Shown: piece by piece, positions 61,521 through 64,000 of the stretch
Layout: each line of letters begins with the position of its first letter
Position numbering within the stretch: the stretch's first letter is position 1
Origin: Lamellibrachia columna
Lineage: Eukaryota > Annelida > Polychaeta > Sabellida > Siboglinidae
Assembly (NCBI GenBank): GCA_963662155.1
Contig: OY759271.1
Span: forward strand, 22,096,729-22,160,728
Length of the DNA: 64,000 nucleotides
Reading direction: 5' to 3'
Position numbers and translations under genes: made by a program
The notes under the pieces: generated by a model
The model's input: only the letters and a program-made list of their open reading frames with translations
Databases searched by the model: none
Told to the model about the DNA's origin: nothing

Positions 61521-61701
61521 GTGAGATTCTGTCATTCTACCTGTCTCGGATGCTGGGACTAGACAGTGTGCCAGTGGTGATGCTATCAGAAGTGAACAGT
61601 ACATCTGCACAATGGCGTGGCCACAACCTGACAAAGACTGAGTGGAAACAGGGAACAATCATTGCTCTCATACAATGGATACACCATCTCACGTACAAGG
61701 A
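61521..61701 (+). CDS. fj/FJX1: Four-jointed homologue, exon 3 (gene continues off window)
   Basis: Encodes residues 336-394 and two bases of codon 395. It begins GEILSFYLSRMLGL (335-348), the most recognisable block of the family, then VPVVMLSEVNSTSAQWRG and TEWKQGTIIALIQWIHHLT. Sequons are NST (360-362) and NLT (370-372). The donor AAGGA|GTAAGA leaves phase 2; without splicing the frame stops at the TAA overlapping this donor. Human FJX1 has 437 residues and fly Fj about 583, so at least the last third of the conserved domain, including the D-N-E motif needed for fly Fj kinase activity, must lie in exons beyond 64000. Catalytic competence cannot be judged here. Confidence 0.92.
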
Positions 61702-62507
61702 GTAAGACATATTACATGCCACATTGTGCCCTAAATAGTATTTTAACAGCTAGCTTTATGTACAAATTGAACTAATTGTGTGCTTACTTTACCTATCACT
61801 CTCAGGTGTCTGAGGGTTTTCAGAAATTAGGGACTTTCAAATGAACTCATATGTTTCCTTTCATGTTTTGTTCTGTAAGTGTACATTAGGTAATTAAGTG
61901 TGTTCTACAAACAGATTGTTATATTGTTGCCATCCTAACACTTGCCACATTCAATCTTCCCTGTATGGCTGACATCTCATCACTAGAAGACAGCATTACA
62001 CAGATTAACTTCATATCATCTTTCCTGGACTGTTAATATTTTGATGTAATCTCTTCTTTTTCAACAGCTACATCTGTCTTCAGTTTCTACAGTCACTGAT
62101 GCCAGAATTAATTGAGTGTTATACATTACTGTGCATCCAAGCAGTGATTTTGACTGTTAATTTTACAAGACTGAAAAAAGAACTAATTTATTTTCATAAA
62201 TTTAAACTGAACATGCACCTTCATGCTGGAGGTGATCACTTCAAGGTATCTGCCCTTCAGTAAAACATACATTTCAAAAATATAAAACCGTTTTCGGATA
62301 AACTGTAATACAGAATCTTTTGAATAGCCTGTTATTACTACATCTGTACGATCAAATGAACATGAAGACAAATAGCATGAATATGACTCAAACGATGTGA
62401 TGGCAAATTGTGGGTATGCGAGAAAATTGGCTGCATATGATGTATGAGATATTGCACATACCAATGAGATAAGCTGCAGCGAACATAATTCTATGGAAAT
62501 ATACTGG
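61702..62507 (+). other. Intron 3, unique part
   Basis: AT-rich intron sequence. A good acceptor-like site, CTCTTCTTTTTCAACAG at 62051-62067, is followed by a frame open in phase 2 to about 62260, but the encoded peptide does not resemble the next part of the family. I therefore treat it as intronic. Confidence 0.55.
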
Positions 62508-64000
62508 CAATGAGATCTGTTCTTTCTTGTTGCTCCCAGGACAGAGGTGAAGGTAGTTAACATACTGCTGCACGGCAGCAGCTGTTATATCGTTCAACAA
62601 TGAGATCTGTTCTTTCTTGTTGCTCCCAGGACAGAGGTGAAGGTAGTTAACATACTGCTGCACGGCAGCAGCTGTTATATCGTTCAACAATGAGATCTGT
62701 TCTTTCTTGTTGCTCCCAGGACAGAGGTGAAGGTAGTTAACATACTGCTGCACGGCAGCAGCTGTTATATCGTTCAACAATGAGATCTGTTCTTTCTTGT
62801 TGCTCCCAGGACAGAGGTGAAGCTAGTTAACATACTGCTGCACGGCAGCAGCTGTTATATCGTTCAACAATGAGATCTGTTCTTTCTTGTTGCTCCCAGG
62901 ACAGAGGTGAAGGTAGTTAACATACTGCTGCACGGCAGCAGCTGTTATATCGTTCAACAATGAGATCTGTTCTTTCTTGTTGCTCCCAGGACAGAGGTGA
63001 AGCTAGTTAACATACTGCTGCACGGCAGCAGCTGTTATATCGTTCAACAATGAGATCTGTTCTTTCTTGTTGCTCCCAGGACAGAGGTGAAGCTAGTTAA
63101 CATACTGCTGCACGGCAGCAGCTGTTATATCGTTCAACAATGAGATCTGTTCTTTCTTGTTGCTCCCAGGACAGAGGTGAAGGTAGTTAACATACTGCTG
63201 CACGGCAGCAGCTGTTATATCGTTCAACAATGAGATCTGTTCTTTCTTGTTGCTCCCAGGACAGAGGTGAAGCTAGTTAACATACTGCTGCACGGCAGCA
63301 GCTGTTATATCGTTCAACAATGAGATCTGTTCTTTCTTGTTGCTCCCAGGACAGAGGTGAAGCTAGTTAACATACTGCTGCACGGCAGCAGCTGTTATAT
63401 CGTTCAACAATGAGATCTGTTCTTTCTTGTTGCTCCCAGGACAGAGGTGAAGGTAGTTAACATACTGCTGCACTGCAGCAGCTGTTATATCGTTCAACAA
63501 TGAGATCTGTTCTTTCTTGTTGCTCCCAGGACAGAGGTGAAGCTAGTTAACATACTGCTGCACGGCAGCAGCTGTTATATCGTTCAACAATGAGATCTGT
63601 TCTTTCTTGTTGCTCCCAGGACAGAGGTGAAGCTAGTTAACATACTGCTGCACTGCAGCAGCTGTTATATCGTTCAACAATGAGATCTGTTCTTTCTTGT
63701 TGCTCCCAGGACAGAGGTGAAGCTAGTTAACATACTGCTGCACTGCAGCAGCTGTTATATCGTTCAACAATGAGATCTGTTCTTTCTTGTTGCTCCCAGG
63801 ACAGAGGTGAAGGTAGTTAACATACTGCTGCACGGCAGCAGCTGTTATATCGTTCAACAATGAGATCTGTTCTTTCTTGTTGCTCCCAGGACAGAGGTGA
63901 AGCTAGTTAACATACTGCTGCACGGCAGCAGCTGTTATATCGTTCAACAATGAGATCTGTTCTTTCTTGTTGCTCCCAGGACAGAGGTGAAGGTAGTTAA
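62508..64000 (+). repeat. 90-bp minisatellite, 16.6 copies, runs off window
   Basis: Near-identical 90-bp units run to the last base. Apart from the edges I see only two variable sites: AGGTAG/AGCTAG and CACGGCAGC/CACTGCAGC (the latter T in the 11th, 13th and 14th copies). Each unit contains TTCTTTCTTGTTGCTCCCAG, a textbook 3' splice-site sequence. On the minus strand the unit is open in one frame (30 codons) unless the AGCTAG variant creates a stop, which explains a 130-codon frame at 62388-62780 over the first three units. The array lies in intron 3, provided the gene continues beyond it. Confidence 0.97.

Noticed and set aside
62068..62262. Possible exon 4 of the four-jointed gene
   Set aside because: The acceptor looks good and phase 2 gives an open frame ending in a stop, but the peptide has no resemblance to the expected continuation and lacks the D-N-E region.
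62388..62780. Minus-strand 130-codon repetitive protein
   Set aside because: It is open only because the first three 90-bp units carry the AGGTAG form; the fourth unit already introduces a stop, and the array is antisense within an intron.

Overview
The window looks like nuclear DNA of a marine invertebrate animal, perhaps a lophotrochozoan such as a mollusc; the phylum is a guess. It is AT-rich, has spliced genes with GT-AG introns, fragments of jockey/CR1-type non-LTR retrotransposons, short non-autonomous elements and a very high load of tandem repeats. There is no sign of bacterial, viral or organellar gene organisation. Most long open frames are by-products of tandem repeats whose units lack stops.

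The only host gene I can recognise is a 5' part of a four-jointed (fj/FJX1) homologue on the + strand. Exon 1 (44855-45680) encodes a short cytoplasmic tail, a signal anchor and a luminal stem. Exon 2 (60531-60707) and exon 3 (61521-61701) encode the start of the conserved four-jointed domain. The junction phases agree (1/1, then 1/1), and exon 3 ends in phase 2. The C-terminal catalytic part lies beyond the window. A TATA-like box and an initiator-like motif sit 32 bases apart just upstream of exon 1.

Layout. 0-11 kb: transposon debris, including a decayed reverse transcriptase on the minus strand, the C-terminal end of a second LINE on the plus strand, an endonuclease relic, a MITE-like hairpin, and two copies of a dispersed element of about 0.5 kb. 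11.1-20.5 kb: one 9.4-kb minisatellite of 23-bp units interrupted by 19-bp spacers, with higher-order structure. 20.5-44.6 kb: gene-poor 5' flank of the fj gene with further minisatellites (35, 26, 22, about 47 and 38 bp units), a long (TA)n, a 203-bp palindromic element, and islands of unique, less AT-rich sequence that could be regulatory. 44.6-64 kb: the fj gene. Its 14.85-kb intron 1 carries eleven separate tandem arrays and a third, inverted copy of the dispersed element. Intron 3 contains an almost perfectly homogeneous 90-bp array that runs off the end of the window.

The most interesting signals are the internal organisation of the 9.4-kb array, the intronic 90-bp array with acceptor-like sites in every copy, the three-copy dispersed family, and the concentration of unrelated tandem arrays inside one developmental gene. 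No CRISPR, operon, tRNA or rRNA gene was found.
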